The notes under the pieces: model-generated
Told to the model about the DNA's origin: nothing
Seen by the model: the letters and a program-made list of their open reading frames with translations, nothing else
Database searches by the model: none
Shown: positions 34,539 through 42,741 of the stretch, piece after piece
Position numbering within the stretch: the stretch's first letter is position 1
How the letters are laid out: each line of letters starts with the position of its first letter
DNA from: Hyphomicrobiales bacterium
Lineage (GTDB): Bacteria > Pseudomonadota > Alphaproteobacteria > Rhizobiales > Beijerinckiaceae
Length of the DNA stretch: 64,000 nucleotides
NCBI GenBank assembly: GCA_017302635.1
Contig: JAFLCX010000002.1
Coordinates: 124,001-188,000, forward strand
Direction: 5' to 3'
Translations under genes and position numbers: made by a program

Positions 34539-36224
34539 ATGAAGCGGCTGCGTGGTCTTGCACGCGGGCTGGCGCGGCCAGTGGGTGTTTGTGCCCTGGC
34601 CGTGTTGACGCTTGCCGGGCTCTCGCGCGGCACGCAGGACGCGAGTGCGAATGGCGAGACGCGCACGCTCGATCTTTACCATGCGCATACCCGCGAGAGT
34701 CTGCGCATCACCTTCAAGCGCGATGGCGTGTTCGACTCCGATGCGCTCGCGAAGCTCAACCATTTCCTGCGCGACTGGCGCAATGACGACACCACTTCCA
34801 TGGCGCCGCAGCTTTTCGATGTGGTCTGGTATGTCTATCGGGAAGTGGGTGCTACCGAACCGGTGAAAGTGGTCTCCGCCTATCGCTCTCCGGGCACCAA
34901 CGCGATGCTGGCGCGCCGTTCGCGTGCTGTCGCGAAAAACAGCCACCACATGCGCGGCAATGCGATGGATTTCCACATCCCCGGCGTCTCCATGGCGAAG
35001 GTGCGTGAGTTGGGTATGCGGCTTCAGCGCGGCGGTGTTGGCTATTATCCGACTGCCGGATCGCCGTTTGTGCATCTGGATGTCGGCACCGTGCGCTCCT
35101 GGCCGCGCATGCCGCGCGAGCAACTTGAACGCATATTCCCTGACGGCAAGACCGTGCATATCCCCTCGGATGGCGTGCCGCTCGCCAATTACCAATTGGC
35201 CCTCGCGGAAGTGCAGGCGCGCGGTGGTTCGGCTCTCGATTACGAAACCGTGCGCTCGAGCCGCGGCAGCACACTCTGGGCCTTGCTGTTCGGGTCCGGG
35301 GCTGAGGAGGATACAGGCGATGAAGCGCGGCCGTCCCGCGTTGCGGCTCGCCGCACGGGGCGCAACGCACCGGCTGTCGCGCAATCCTCGGTTCCCGCGT
35401 CGTCGGGCGACAACGTCATGGTTGCCTCTGTTGAGCCTGTCGCCCGAGCCGCGCCGGTGCGCGTCGAGGCACGCCCGATCGAGGCAGAACTGCGCCCGCA
35501 ACCGGGCAGTGAGCCTGCTGCACCTGCTTCTTCCGCCGTCGCCCCAGCCTTGCAGGCTGCGGCCTTGCCGCTGCCGCCGATCCGCCCGCGGGATCTTGGT
35601 GTGGCGGTTGCCGCCCTTCCTGGCACGCCGGTCGCGGCAGAACTGCCACTCCCGCCCGTGCGTCCCCGAGGCGTTGCCGCGACACCGGAGGCGGAAGCCA
35701 AGACGTTCGAGGTCGCTGCTGTGGCCAGCACGCCTTTGCCGGCCAATCTGCCGCTGCCGCCACGCCGGCCATCACAACCGGCAACGGAGGCCGGCGCTGT
35801 CGCCTTGGCGGCCGCGACACCGGCACCATCTGGCCTGCCCGGGATCATGACGCGGCCCACCGAGCCTGAAGCGCCGATCGCGCAATCCTATGCTCCGGCC
35901 AATCTGCCATTGCCGCCGAGCCGCGTTGCGGCTCTCGCTCCACAGCCTAGGGCCGCTGCCCGGCCGATCGCTCCGATCCGGGTGAAAAGTGCAGCCGATG
36001 CCGAGGGCAAAGCCGATCTCACAGCCCTGATCGAGGCGGAATCGGCCCGCCAGACCCGCCCGCGCGCCGTGGTGAATGTCACGCCTCCACCCGTCGAGGC
36101 AGAAATCCGGCGCGAAGTTGTGGCGCTGAAGCTTGAGAAATCAGCGCCGGTGCCAGAGAAGAATGGCTTTGCAGGCGGGTTCATCCGCCCGATTTCGCCG
36201 CGCTTCACCAAAGCGGGCGAGTGA
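34539..36224 (+). CDS. DUF882 / peptidase M15-type murein endopeptidase with proline-rich tail
   Basis: 561 residues. After an N-terminal signal segment, residues 40-210 form the MepK/DUF882 domain: VVSAYRSPGTNAMLA, then SHHMRGNAMDFHIPG and FVHLDVG, which hold the three zinc ligands (H, D, H). It should cut peptidoglycan crosslinks in the periplasm. The remaining 330 residues are low-complexity, alanine/proline-rich and carry four copies of LPLPPxRP-like motifs (coding about 35565-35925), plausibly a wall-spanning or protein-binding tail. Directly after the L,D-transpeptidase, so crosslink making and cutting are paired. Start at 34539 with GGAG upstream. Confidence 0.82.
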   Translation: MKRLRGLARGLARPVGVCALAVLTLAGLSRGTQDASANGETRTLDLYHAHTRESLRITFKRDGVFDSDALAKLNHFLRDWRNDDTTSMAPQLFDVVWYVYREVGATEPVKVVSAYRSPGTNAMLARRSRAVAKNSHHMRGNAMDFHIPGVSMAKVRELGMRLQRGGVGYYPTAGSPFVHLDVGTVRSWPRMPREQLERIFPDGKTVHIPSDGVPLANYQLALAEVQARGGSALDYETVRSSRGSTLWALLFGSGAEEDTGDEARPSRVAARRTGRNAPAVAQSSVPASSGDNVMVASVEPVARAAPVRVEARPIEAELRPQPGSEPAAPASSAVAPALQAAALPLPPIRPRDLGVAVAALPGTPVAAELPLPPVRPRGVAATPEAEAKTFEVAAVASTPLPANLPLPPRRPSQPATEAGAVALAAATPAPSGLPGIMTRPTEPEAPIAQSYAPANLPLPPSRVAALAPQPRAAARPIAPIRVKSAADAEGKADLTALIEAESARQTRPRAVVNVTPPPVEAEIRREVVALKLEKSAPVPEKNGFAGGFIRPISPRFTKAGE

Positions 36225-36238
36225 GCCTTGATCGCGGC

Positions 36239-36484
36239 TCAGGCCATGCCGAGCGCGTTGAGATAGCTCTCCAGCACGGCTTCTTCCTCCTGGCGTTCAT
36301 GCGGCTCCTTCCGGCGCAACGAGACAACCTTGCGCAGGATTTTGGAATCGTAGCCCTGACCTTTCGCTTCCGCATAAACGTCCTTGATGTCGGAGGCGAT
36401 GTTGCGCTTCTCTTCCTCGAGACGCTCGATCCGCTCGATGATGGATTTCAACTGGCCGGCAGCGGCAGGCGAGACTTCGGACAT
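36239..36484 (-). CDS. gapR: GapR (DUF2312) nucleoid-associated protein
   Basis: 81 residues: [40 protein letters not shown] and [20 protein letters not shown], the complete DUF2312 pattern. In Caulobacter GapR clamps overtwisted AT-rich DNA ahead of replication and transcription and is essential for normal chromosome segregation. The start ATG at 36482-36484 is preceded by GGGAG. Monocistronic, facing the envelope genes tail to tail. Confidence 0.93.
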   Translation of the reverse strand: MSEVSPAAAGQLKSIIERIERLEEEKRNIASDIKDVYAEAKGQGYDSKILRKVVSLRRKEPHERQEEEAVLESYLNALGMA

Positions 36485-36592
36485 GGTGGCTCCCGAGGGG
36501 CTGTTCGTGTTGGCATGACCGGATGGACGAGAGAGGCCGCAGGATCAAGCGAAGCTTTGGCTTTGCTCACCGCTTTCCCCGGAATTCCGAGC

Positions 36593-36904
36593 TCAGGAAT
36601 GTTCGGTTGAGCGGGCCTTGAAAGCTGCTTCCTGCGCGGCGCTGGCCTCTTTCTGGTTCTGCGCTTTCCAGATATCGTAAGGCATGCCGTAGACGCGTTC
36701 ACGTGCGGCTGCTCGATCCAAGGGCACGCCTCTGGCTTTCGCGGCGTCTTCCATCCAGTTGGAGAGGCAGTTCCGGCAAAAACCCGCCAGGTTCATCATA
36801 TCGATGTTCTGCACCTCCGGATGGTCGCGCAGGTGCTGGATCAGGCGGCGAAAGGCCATCGCTTCCAGTTCGGTGATGGTGGCGGGATCGAGAGCGTTGC
36901 TCAT
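36593..36904 (-). CDS. DUF1244 family protein
   Basis: 103 residues, helical: FRRLIQHLRDHPEVQNIDMM, NLAGFCRNCLSNWMEDAAKA, then ARERVYGMPYDIWK. The FCRNCLSKW-type CxxC and the GMPYxxWK ending are the DUF1244 signature of proteobacteria. Function unknown; cytoplasmic. It lies 9 bases after the N-formylglutamate amidohydrolase-like gene and is probably cotranscribed. Confidence 0.9.
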   Translation of the reverse strand: MSNALDPATITELEAMAFRRLIQHLRDHPEVQNIDMMNLAGFCRNCLSNWMEDAAKARGVPLDRAAARERVYGMPYDIWKAQNQKEASAAQEAAFKARSTEHS

Positions 36905-36913
36905 CTTGGCTCC

Positions 36914-37699
36914 TCAGGGATGCGCGCCATGGACGCGCGCCTCGTAGAGATCTGGGTCGTTGAGCAGCGGGCGCAAGACCCCAGCCAGTCTTTTGCCCCA
37001 GGCATGGGCCGTCTCGGGTGTGGCGATGAGGTCCTGGCGGATTTCGACGAGGGCATGCGCGAGCCCGGCACGGATGACGTGTCGGTCCATCGTATCGCCG
37101 CGATAGCCACCCTGATAGGGTTCGTTGTCGCCCACGATCAGATCCGGTTCTCGCCCGAGTGCGTCGAGCAGGGTACGGTTGAGGCGTGGATCGAAATCCC
37201 AGATCACGGTGATGTGCCAAGGCCGCTTGCGGCCCTTCATTTCCGGTGTGAAGGAATGCATCGAGACGATGACAGGGTTCTTGCCTGTCCTGCGCATCGC
37301 GCGGATGGTACGCGCAATGGCCTCGTCATAGGGCCGATAGAATCGATCGATGCGCGCGCTTACCTCTGCTTCTCCGATGCGGGCATTGCCGGGTACGAGC
37401 GCGCCATCGGCGATGCGCATCACGAGGGTCGGGTCGTCCTCGCCGCGATTGGGGTCGATCAGCAGGCGCGAGAAGCGGCTCAGCACGGCGGGGCAATGAA
37501 ACTCGGCGGCGAGTGCGCGCGTCACATCCGCTGCGCCGATATCGAACGCGATATGCCGGGCGCGCTGCTCGGCTGAGAGGCCGAGATCGGCGAATTCCGG
37601 CGGGATGACCGAAGTCGCGTGGTCACACAGGACAAGAAGGCCGCAATCGCCCTTTCCCCCGATAATCTCGAAAGCTTCTGCCTGTTCTCCCGCGATCAT
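36914..37699 (-). CDS. N-formylglutamate amidohydrolase family protein, copy 1
   Basis: 261 residues. Metal and substrate residues: LLVLCDHATSVIPPEF near the start, FSRLLIDPNRGEDD, IVSMHSFTPEMKGRKRPW and DNEPYQGGYRGDTMDRH. The family (HutG-like) hydrolyses N-formylglutamate; the true substrate in Rhizobiales members is often unproven. No hut genes are nearby. A clearly different paralogue is at 42742. Confidence 0.85.
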   Translation of the reverse strand: MIAGEQAEAFEIIGGKGDCGLLVLCDHATSVIPPEFADLGLSAEQRARHIAFDIGAADVTRALAAEFHCPAVLSRFSRLLIDPNRGEDDPTLVMRIADGALVPGNARIGEAEVSARIDRFYRPYDEAIARTIRAMRRTGKNPVIVSMHSFTPEMKGRKRPWHITVIWDFDPRLNRTLLDALGREPDLIVGDNEPYQGGYRGDTMDRHVIRAGLAHALVEIRQDLIATPETAHAWGKRLAGVLRPLLNDPDLYEARVHGAHP

Positions 37700-37801
37700 C
37701 CGCCCGTTCCGTCCGATTAGAGTTGTGTGGCCTTCTCACTCAAAGGTAGAAGCGATTCAACCGGCAATTCTCGAATTCGCAGGGAAGACAGGGGCGGCAA
37801 G

Positions 37802-39109
37802 GTGGTCGGGATCGAACGGACAAGCATCAGCCGGATGCGGGCAGATGCCGAGGCGATCTATCGCGCGGCGGTGAAGGCCGTTCTGCCGGCTGTTTTCCTG
37901 CCGCCTGTCCTGCCCCGTCCTCGCCCCAACCAGCGGGTTGTGATTTTCGCGGCAGGCAAGGCGGCCGGCTCGATGGCTGAAGCGGCGGAACGGCACTATC
38001 TCGCAGCCGGTGTGCCGCGCGAGCGACTTTCGGGTCTTGCCGTCGCACGTCACGGATATGGGCGCCGGCTTGAGGTTCTGGATGCGCGAGAAGCGGGCCA
38101 TCCTGTTCCCGATCAGGCGGGCCTCGACGCGACTGCCGAAATGATGAAGCGCGCTTCCGCCGTTTCACCCGATGATCTCGTGGTCTTCCTGCTTTCGGGC
38201 GGTGCTTCGGCCAATCTCGTTGCGCCTGCCGGGGCGATCACGCTCGCCGAGAAGCAGGATCTCACACGCCAGTTGCTGCGTGCCGGTGTGCCGATCCATG
38301 AAATCAACACCGTGCGCAAGCATATCAGTCGCGTAAAGGGAGGGCGGCTCGCTGCCTTGATGAACGGAGCGGAAATCGTCACCCTCGCACTCTCGGATGT
38401 GCCGGGAGATGATATCTCGATGATCGGTTCGGGCCCCACGATCCCTGATGCCTCAACCCTCGAGGAGGCACGCGCGATCCTCGTGCGCTACGGCCTCCAG
38501 TCTCCTGCGAGCATCAGTACCGCTCTTGACGACCCGGCCAATGAGACGCCCAAGGCCGACAATCCGATTTTCGCGCGCTCGCGCGCGCTCGTCGCGGCGC
38601 GACCGCTGGACGGCTATTGCGCCGCAATCCGCAAGGCCGAGGCGCTCGGCTATCGGGTGATTGATCTGGGCGAACTGGAGGGCGAAGCGCGGGACGTGGC
38701 GGCATCCCATGCACCACGCGCGCGGGCGGAAGCGCATTCAGGGCCGGTTGCACTCTTCTCGGGAGGCGAACTCACTGTCACCATCCGCGGGCAGGGGCGC
38801 GGCGGTCCCAACCAGGAATATGCGCTGGCGCTCGCTGCCGCGCTCCGTTCCGCCCGGGGCATTGTCGCGCTGGCTGCCGATACCGACGGCACCGATGGCG
38901 GCGTTGGCCGCGCGGATGATCCGGCTGGGGCTTTCGTCGACGAGACAACCTTGCAACGCGCTGCGGCACTTGGTCTTGATCCCGCCGCGATGCTCGCCGA
39001 CAATGACTCCAGCGGATTTTTCCGCGCTCTGGGCGATCTTTTCGTGCCGGGGCCGACCTTCACCAACGCGAATGATCTTCGCGTGATCCTGTGCGGGACA
39101 GTGACTTGA
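37802..39109 (+). CDS. Glycerate 2-kinase (MOFRL/GckA family)
   Basis: About 435 residues. Features: VVIFAAGKAAGSMAEAAERH, FLLSGGASANLVAPAGAITL, VRKHISRVKGGRLA, LSDVPGDDISMIGSGPT, and the C-terminal MOFRL-type end GGELTVTIRGQGRGGPNQEY and AADTDGTDGGVGRA. It phosphorylates D-glycerate to 2-phosphoglycerate, feeding pyruvate kinase by way of enolase. The start is uncertain: GTG 37802 with an AGGGGCGG stretch upstream, or ATG 37835. It overlaps the start of the DUF1036 gene. Confidence 0.88.
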   Translation: MVGIERTSISRMRADAEAIYRAAVKAVLPAVFLPPVLPRPRPNQRVVIFAAGKAAGSMAEAAERHYLAAGVPRERLSGLAVARHGYGRRLEVLDAREAGHPVPDQAGLDATAEMMKRASAVSPDDLVVFLLSGGASANLVAPAGAITLAEKQDLTRQLLRAGVPIHEINTVRKHISRVKGGRLAALMNGAEIVTLALSDVPGDDISMIGSGPTIPDASTLEEARAILVRYGLQSPASISTALDDPANETPKADNPIFARSRALVAARPLDGYCAAIRKAEALGYRVIDLGELEGEARDVAASHAPRARAEAHSGPVALFSGGELTVTIRGQGRGGPNQEYALALAAALRSARGIVALAADTDGTDGGVGRADDPAGAFVDETTLQRAAALGLDPAAMLADNDSSGFFRALGDLFVPGPTFTNANDLRVILCGTVT

Positions 39110-39600
39110 AGCTCTTTCCAACATGGCTGATTGCGAACGGGGCGAGGCGGCCTCTGGCCGTGTTTGCGCCGGCACTCGCGCTTATCACGGCGGTTTTTGC
39201 TCTTTCTAGCAGCACGGCGCGGGCCGACATGCGCGTGTGTAACAACACGGCGGGGCGCGTGGGGGTGGCCGTCGGCTATCTTGACGGACCGCTCTGGGTC
39301 ACCGAGGGGTGGTTCAACCTGAAGCCGGGCCGGTGTGAAACCATAATCAAAGGTCAACTCAGTTCGCGCTTTTTCTATTTGCATGCTGTAGACTATGATC
39401 GCGGGGGAGATTGGAGCGGGACCAATATCCTCTGTGTCCGCGATACGGAGTTTTCCATTCGGGGTCCGCTGGATTGCTATGCACGTGGTTTCGAGCGTGC
39501 CGGTTTCATCGAGATTGATACCGGGCAACAAAGCGACTGGACCGTGGAACTCGCCGATGGCGGACTTGTCACGAGCCGGCCCGAGGGGGCCGCTCGCTAA
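39106..39600 (+). CDS. DUF1036 secreted protein
   Basis: About 164 residues from a TTG start overlapping the glycerate kinase stop (TTGA); GGGA sits 7 bases upstream. GTG 39091 is an in-frame alternative. A signal peptide (hydrophobic core LAVFAPALALITAVFAL, cut at ARA-D) is followed by MRVCNNTAGRVGVAVGYLDG, WVTEGWFNLKPGRCETI and YFYLHAVD-like elements, then cysteines at ILCVRD and LDCYARG. This is the DUF1036 family of small periplasmic proteins, function unknown. It lies between glycerate kinase and pyk on one strand. Confidence 0.82.
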   Translation: MKLFPTWLIANGARRPLAVFAPALALITAVFALSSSTARADMRVCNNTAGRVGVAVGYLDGPLWVTEGWFNLKPGRCETIIKGQLSSRFFYLHAVDYDRGGDWSGTNILCVRDTEFSIRGPLDCYARGFERAGFIEIDTGQQSDWTVELADGGLVTSRPEGAAR

Positions 39601-39641
39601 CCCTGCTTCGGCAGGACAAGAGGGGCAAAGCCTAACCCGCC

Positions 39642-41066
39642 ATGAGACGCAATCGCCGTACGAAAATGCTCGCCACCCTGGGCCCCGCTTCCCAGGATGA
39701 CGCGACAGTCCGCAAGCTCTTCGAAGCCGGAGCCGATGTGTTCCGGATCAACATGAGCCATTCCAGCCACGAAGTGCTCGAACAGCGCGTCAAGCAGATC
39801 CGCCGTATCGAAGAGGAGGTGGGGCGCCCGATCGGCATTCTCGCTGATCTTCAGGGGCCGAAACTGCGCGTCGGCACCTTCGCCAATCCGCCGGTGATGC
39901 TCGAAAAAGGCCAGCTTTTCGCGCTCGATGCTGATCCTGCACCCGGGGACGCCACGCGTGTGCACCTGCCGCATCCAGAAATTCTGGAGTCCCTGCGCGT
40001 CGGCCATCGCGTGCTGATCGATGATGGCAAGCTCATTTTCGTGGTGGTCGAAGCCTCGCCCAAGAAAGTCGTGATCCGCGTGGAGTTTTCCGGCGCGATC
40101 TCGAACAAGAAGGGCGTGAGCCTGCCCGATACCATTCTGCCGACCTCAGCCCTGACACCGAAGGATCGCGCCGATCTCACCGCAGCGCTCGATTGCGGCG
40201 TGGACTGGATCGCACTCTCCTTCGTTCAGCGTCCCGATGATGTGGCGGAGGTGAAAAAGATCGCCCGTGGCCGAGCGCTCGTCATGGCCAAGCTCGAAAA
40301 GCCGCAGGCAATCGAACGGCTCGAGGACATCATGGAATTGTCGGATGCGCTGATGGTCGCGCGTGGCGATCTCGGGGTGGAATTGCCGCTTGAGGTGGTT
40401 CCCGGCCTTCAGAAGCGCATCACCCGCATCGCGCGCCGGTTGGGCAAGCCGGTGGTGGTCGCAACCCAGATGCTCGAATCGATGATCGTCAGCCCCACGC
40501 CCACGCGAGCAGAGGTCTCGGATGTCGCGACTGCCGTGTTCGAGGGCGCGGATGCCGTAATGCTCTCGGCCGAGAGTGCCGCGGGCAAATACGTGATCGA
40601 GGCCGTCGAGACGATGAACAAGATCATCGAGGCGGTCGAGAAAGATCCAAATTATCCGGTCCTGCTCGCCGGACAGCGCTCTCCTCCGGAAGCCACCGGT
40701 GCCGATGCCATCGCGGCGGGTGCGCGCAGCGTCGCGGAAACCCTTGACCTCAAGGCTATCGTCGCGTGGACCGCCTCGGGTGCCACCGCGTTGCGGATCG
40801 CGCGTGAACGTCCTTACACGCCGATTCTGGCACTCACGCCCTCGCGCAACACGGCGCGTCGGCTGGCTCTGGTATGGGGCGTTCATGCCATCGTGGGCGA
40901 AGATCCGAAGGATGTGGACGATATGGCGCATGTCGGTGCGCATGTCGCCCGCGAGCAGGAATTCGCCAATCCCGGCCAGCGTATCATTCTGGTCGCCGGC
41001 GTCCCGTTCGGGACGCCGGGTGCGACGAACATGCTGCGGATTGCCTTCGTGAGTGCCGGCGATTGA
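39642..41066 (+). CDS. pyk: Pyruvate kinase
   Basis: 474 residues. TKMLATLGPASQDDATVRKL, VFRINMSHSSHE, ILADLQGPKLRVG, catalytic IMVARGDLGVELP (here LMVARGDLGVELP), VVATQMLESM and the C-terminal regulatory domain ending in NMLRIAFVSAGD. Transfers phosphate from PEP to ADP. Last of the glycerate kinase-DUF1036-pyk series; 41 bases after DUF1036. The TPR gene that follows is convergent. Confidence 0.95.
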   Translation: MRRNRRTKMLATLGPASQDDATVRKLFEAGADVFRINMSHSSHEVLEQRVKQIRRIEEEVGRPIGILADLQGPKLRVGTFANPPVMLEKGQLFALDADPAPGDATRVHLPHPEILESLRVGHRVLIDDGKLIFVVVEASPKKVVIRVEFSGAISNKKGVSLPDTILPTSALTPKDRADLTAALDCGVDWIALSFVQRPDDVAEVKKIARGRALVMAKLEKPQAIERLEDIMELSDALMVARGDLGVELPLEVVPGLQKRITRIARRLGKPVVVATQMLESMIVSPTPTRAEVSDVATAVFEGADAVMLSAESAAGKYVIEAVETMNKIIEAVEKDPNYPVLLAGQRSPPEATGADAIAAGARSVAETLDLKAIVAWTASGATALRIARERPYTPILALTPSRNTARRLALVWGVHAIVGEDPKDVDDMAHVGAHVAREQEFANPGQRIILVAGVPFGTPGATNMLRIAFVSAGD

Positions 41067-41084
41067 GTGCAGAAAAAGCGGGGG

Positions 41085-41663
41085 TCAGATCGGCTGACCC
41101 TCGGCCTCTTTCTTGAGGCGCTCGATCATGGGCGCGATATCGGGAAAATGCGGGTGCACGTCGAGTGTGCGCTGGTAGACCTGATAGGCTTGCTTTTTCT
41201 GCCCCATCATCTGCAAGAGCCGCCCCAAACCCGCCAGCGCGTGAAAATGGCGCGGCTCGTGCGCCAGCGCGAGGCGGATGTCGCGTATGGCGCTTTCCTC
41301 ATCCTTGAGGATGAAATGGATGATTGCGCGCCGATGATAGGCCTCGGCCCAGTCGGGTTTCAGCGTGACCACAAAATCGATCAGGTCGAGCGCGGTGTCG
41401 AGGTTCTTTGACTCGATCGCGAGTTTGGCGCGCTGGAGCATCAGATCGGCAGTATCGGAACCCGATTTTTCGAACCGTTGTTCGATCTGGTTCGCGAAGG
41501 CTTTCGCGGCTTCGGCGTTCGGCGCGGCCTTCAGGCGTTCAAACAGGCGATCCAGCCGCTGGCTTTCGCCGGGGCGCGCGGTCGGCGCCGGCTCGGCCTG
41601 TTGTTGTGCCAAACCAGGTGCCGATGTGAGAATCACAGCAAGAAGGGCCACGATCAGCTTCAT
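41085..41663 (-). CDS. Secreted TPR-repeat protein
   Basis: 192 residues. Signal peptide MKLIVALLAVILTSAPGLAQ, then about three TPR motifs between residues 70 and 180 (LDLIDFVVTLKPDWAEAYHR, IRDIRLALAHEPRHFHALAG, YQVYQRTLDVHPHFPDI). Periplasmic, no lipobox. The pattern of 'unit count then history of totals' is that of the tetratricopeptide family common in Rhizobiales; partner unknown. Confidence 0.82.
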   Translation of the reverse strand: MKLIVALLAVILTSAPGLAQQQAEPAPTARPGESQRLDRLFERLKAAPNAEAAKAFANQIEQRFEKSGSDTADLMLQRAKLAIESKNLDTALDLIDFVVTLKPDWAEAYHRRAIIHFILKDEESAIRDIRLALAHEPRHFHALAGLGRLLQMMGQKKQAYQVYQRTLDVHPHFPDIAPMIERLKKEAEGQPI

Positions 41664-41731
41664 GCCGGAAAGGTGAGGCCAAGACCCTCAATCGTCAAGG
41701 CGATGCCTCATCACTTCGTTGCATAGAACGC

Positions 41732-41759
41732 CAAAAGGGCGCTCCAACGGGGCGCCCTA
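41732..41759 (-). terminator. Terminator downstream of rpmJ
   Basis: On the minus strand AGGGCGC and GCGCCCT form a hairpin followed by TTTT (plus-strand AAAAGGGCGC). It ends the rpmJ transcript before the convergent-facing TPR gene region. Confidence 0.75.
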
Positions 41760-41804
41760 GAATTTCGGCAGGACAAAAATGGAGGCGAATAAACTCCGAC
41801 GGCC

Positions 41805-41930
41805 TCAGCCCTGGCGGGCCTTGAAGCGCTTCTGCGTCTTGTTGATGATATAGACGCGACCGCGGCGGCGGACCATCTGATTGTCGCGATGGCGCTTCAT
41901 CAGCGCCTTGAGCGAGTTCCTGATCTTCAT
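41805..41930 (-). CDS. rpmJ: 50S ribosomal protein L36 (cysteine-free type)
   Basis: 41 residues: [41 protein letters not shown]. This is the longer L36 form without the zinc-binding cysteines. ATG at 41928-41930 with GGAGTTGGAACG in front. A terminator follows and tRNA-Val lies upstream on the same strand. Confidence 0.94.
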   Translation of the reverse strand: MKIRNSLKALMKRHRDNQMVRRRGRVYIINKTQKRFKARQG

Positions 41931-42007
41931 CGTTCCAACTCCAGCCGGGCCGGAGCCCCTTGTCTTCGTCTTGCATCCGGGTTCCGTCGCCGAAAACCCG
42001 GTAAAAA

Positions 42008-42082
42008 TGGTGGGCACGACTGGGATTGAACCAGTGACCCCTACAGTGTCAATGTAGTGCTCTCCCGCTGAGCTACGCGCCC
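42008..42082 (-). tRNA. tRNA-Val (anticodon GAC)
   Basis: The minus strand folds into a full cloverleaf of 75 bases with encoded CCA. Acceptor GGGCGCG pairs with CGTGCCC (one G-U), the D-arm is GCTC-AGCGGGA-GAGC, the anticodon arm CTACA-TTGACAC-TGTAG gives anticodon GAC, and the T-arm is ACTGG-TTCAATC-CCAGT. GAC reads GUC/GUU valine codons. Confidence 0.95.
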
Positions 42083-42194
42083 TTGGACTGCCGCAAGATG
42101 CCTCTCGCTGCACGGGAAGCGCGTCTATAGTCACCCCGGCCCAAAAGGGCAAGGGTTTTTACCAGCCCCGTTTTAGCCTTTTCCCGCCCGGTGC

Positions 42195-42554
42195 TCAGGC
42201 AGCGAGCATGCGCTTCACTTCGTTGACGAGGTCCTTGAGATGAAACGGCTTCGAAAGCACACGCGCATCCTTCGGCGCGTTCGACTCAGGGTTCAGCGCC
42301 ACGGCGGCAAAACCGGTGATGAACATCACCTTGATGTCGGGGTCGAGTTCGGTTGCCCGGCGGGCGAGTTCGATCCCGTCCATCTCCGGCATCACGATAT
42401 CGGTCAGCAGAAGCTCGAACGGCTCCTCGCGCAGGCGGTGATAGGCCGAACGGCCATTGTCGAACGAGGCGACATCGTAGCCTGCGTTCTGCAAGGCCCT
42501 GACGAGGAACTTGCGCATGTCGTTGTCGTCTTCGGCGAGGAGGATCTTGGTCAT
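42195..42554 (-). CDS. cpdR: CpdR single-domain response regulator
   Basis: 119 residues, receiver domain only: MTKILLAEDDNDMRKFLVRA, phospho-acceptor D52 in LLLTDIVMPEMDGIELARRA, VMFITGFAAVALN and lysine in VLSKPFHLKDLVNEV. The protein ends MLAA. In Caulobacter unphosphorylated CpdR binds ClpX, primes it for RcdA/PopA-dependent CtrA proteolysis and localises it to the pole; CckA-ChpT phosphorylation turns this off. Start at 42554; the longer frame is leader. Divergent from an amidohydrolase gene, a conserved arrangement. A GAGTC (GANTC) site lies at 42672-42676, about 120 bases upstream. Confidence 0.9.
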   Translation of the reverse strand: MTKILLAEDDNDMRKFLVRALQNAGYDVASFDNGRSAYHRLREEPFELLLTDIVMPEMDGIELARRATELDPDIKVMFITGFAAVALNPESNAPKDARVLSKPFHLKDLVNEVKRMLAA

Positions 42555-42741
42555 GCTGTTCTCGTCTGACCTGTCTTTCGAATTCGACAGGATGGTTAGG
42601 GGGACACAGTAAATATGGAGTGTATAGCAAGCGGCTGGCCATCCGGACATTCTGGACGTCGCGCCGGCTTAGAGTCATGATGATGCGCATGTTTTCGCAC
42701 CACAGAACTTTTCCGCGCTCGGGTTGGCGGAGAACCAGCCC

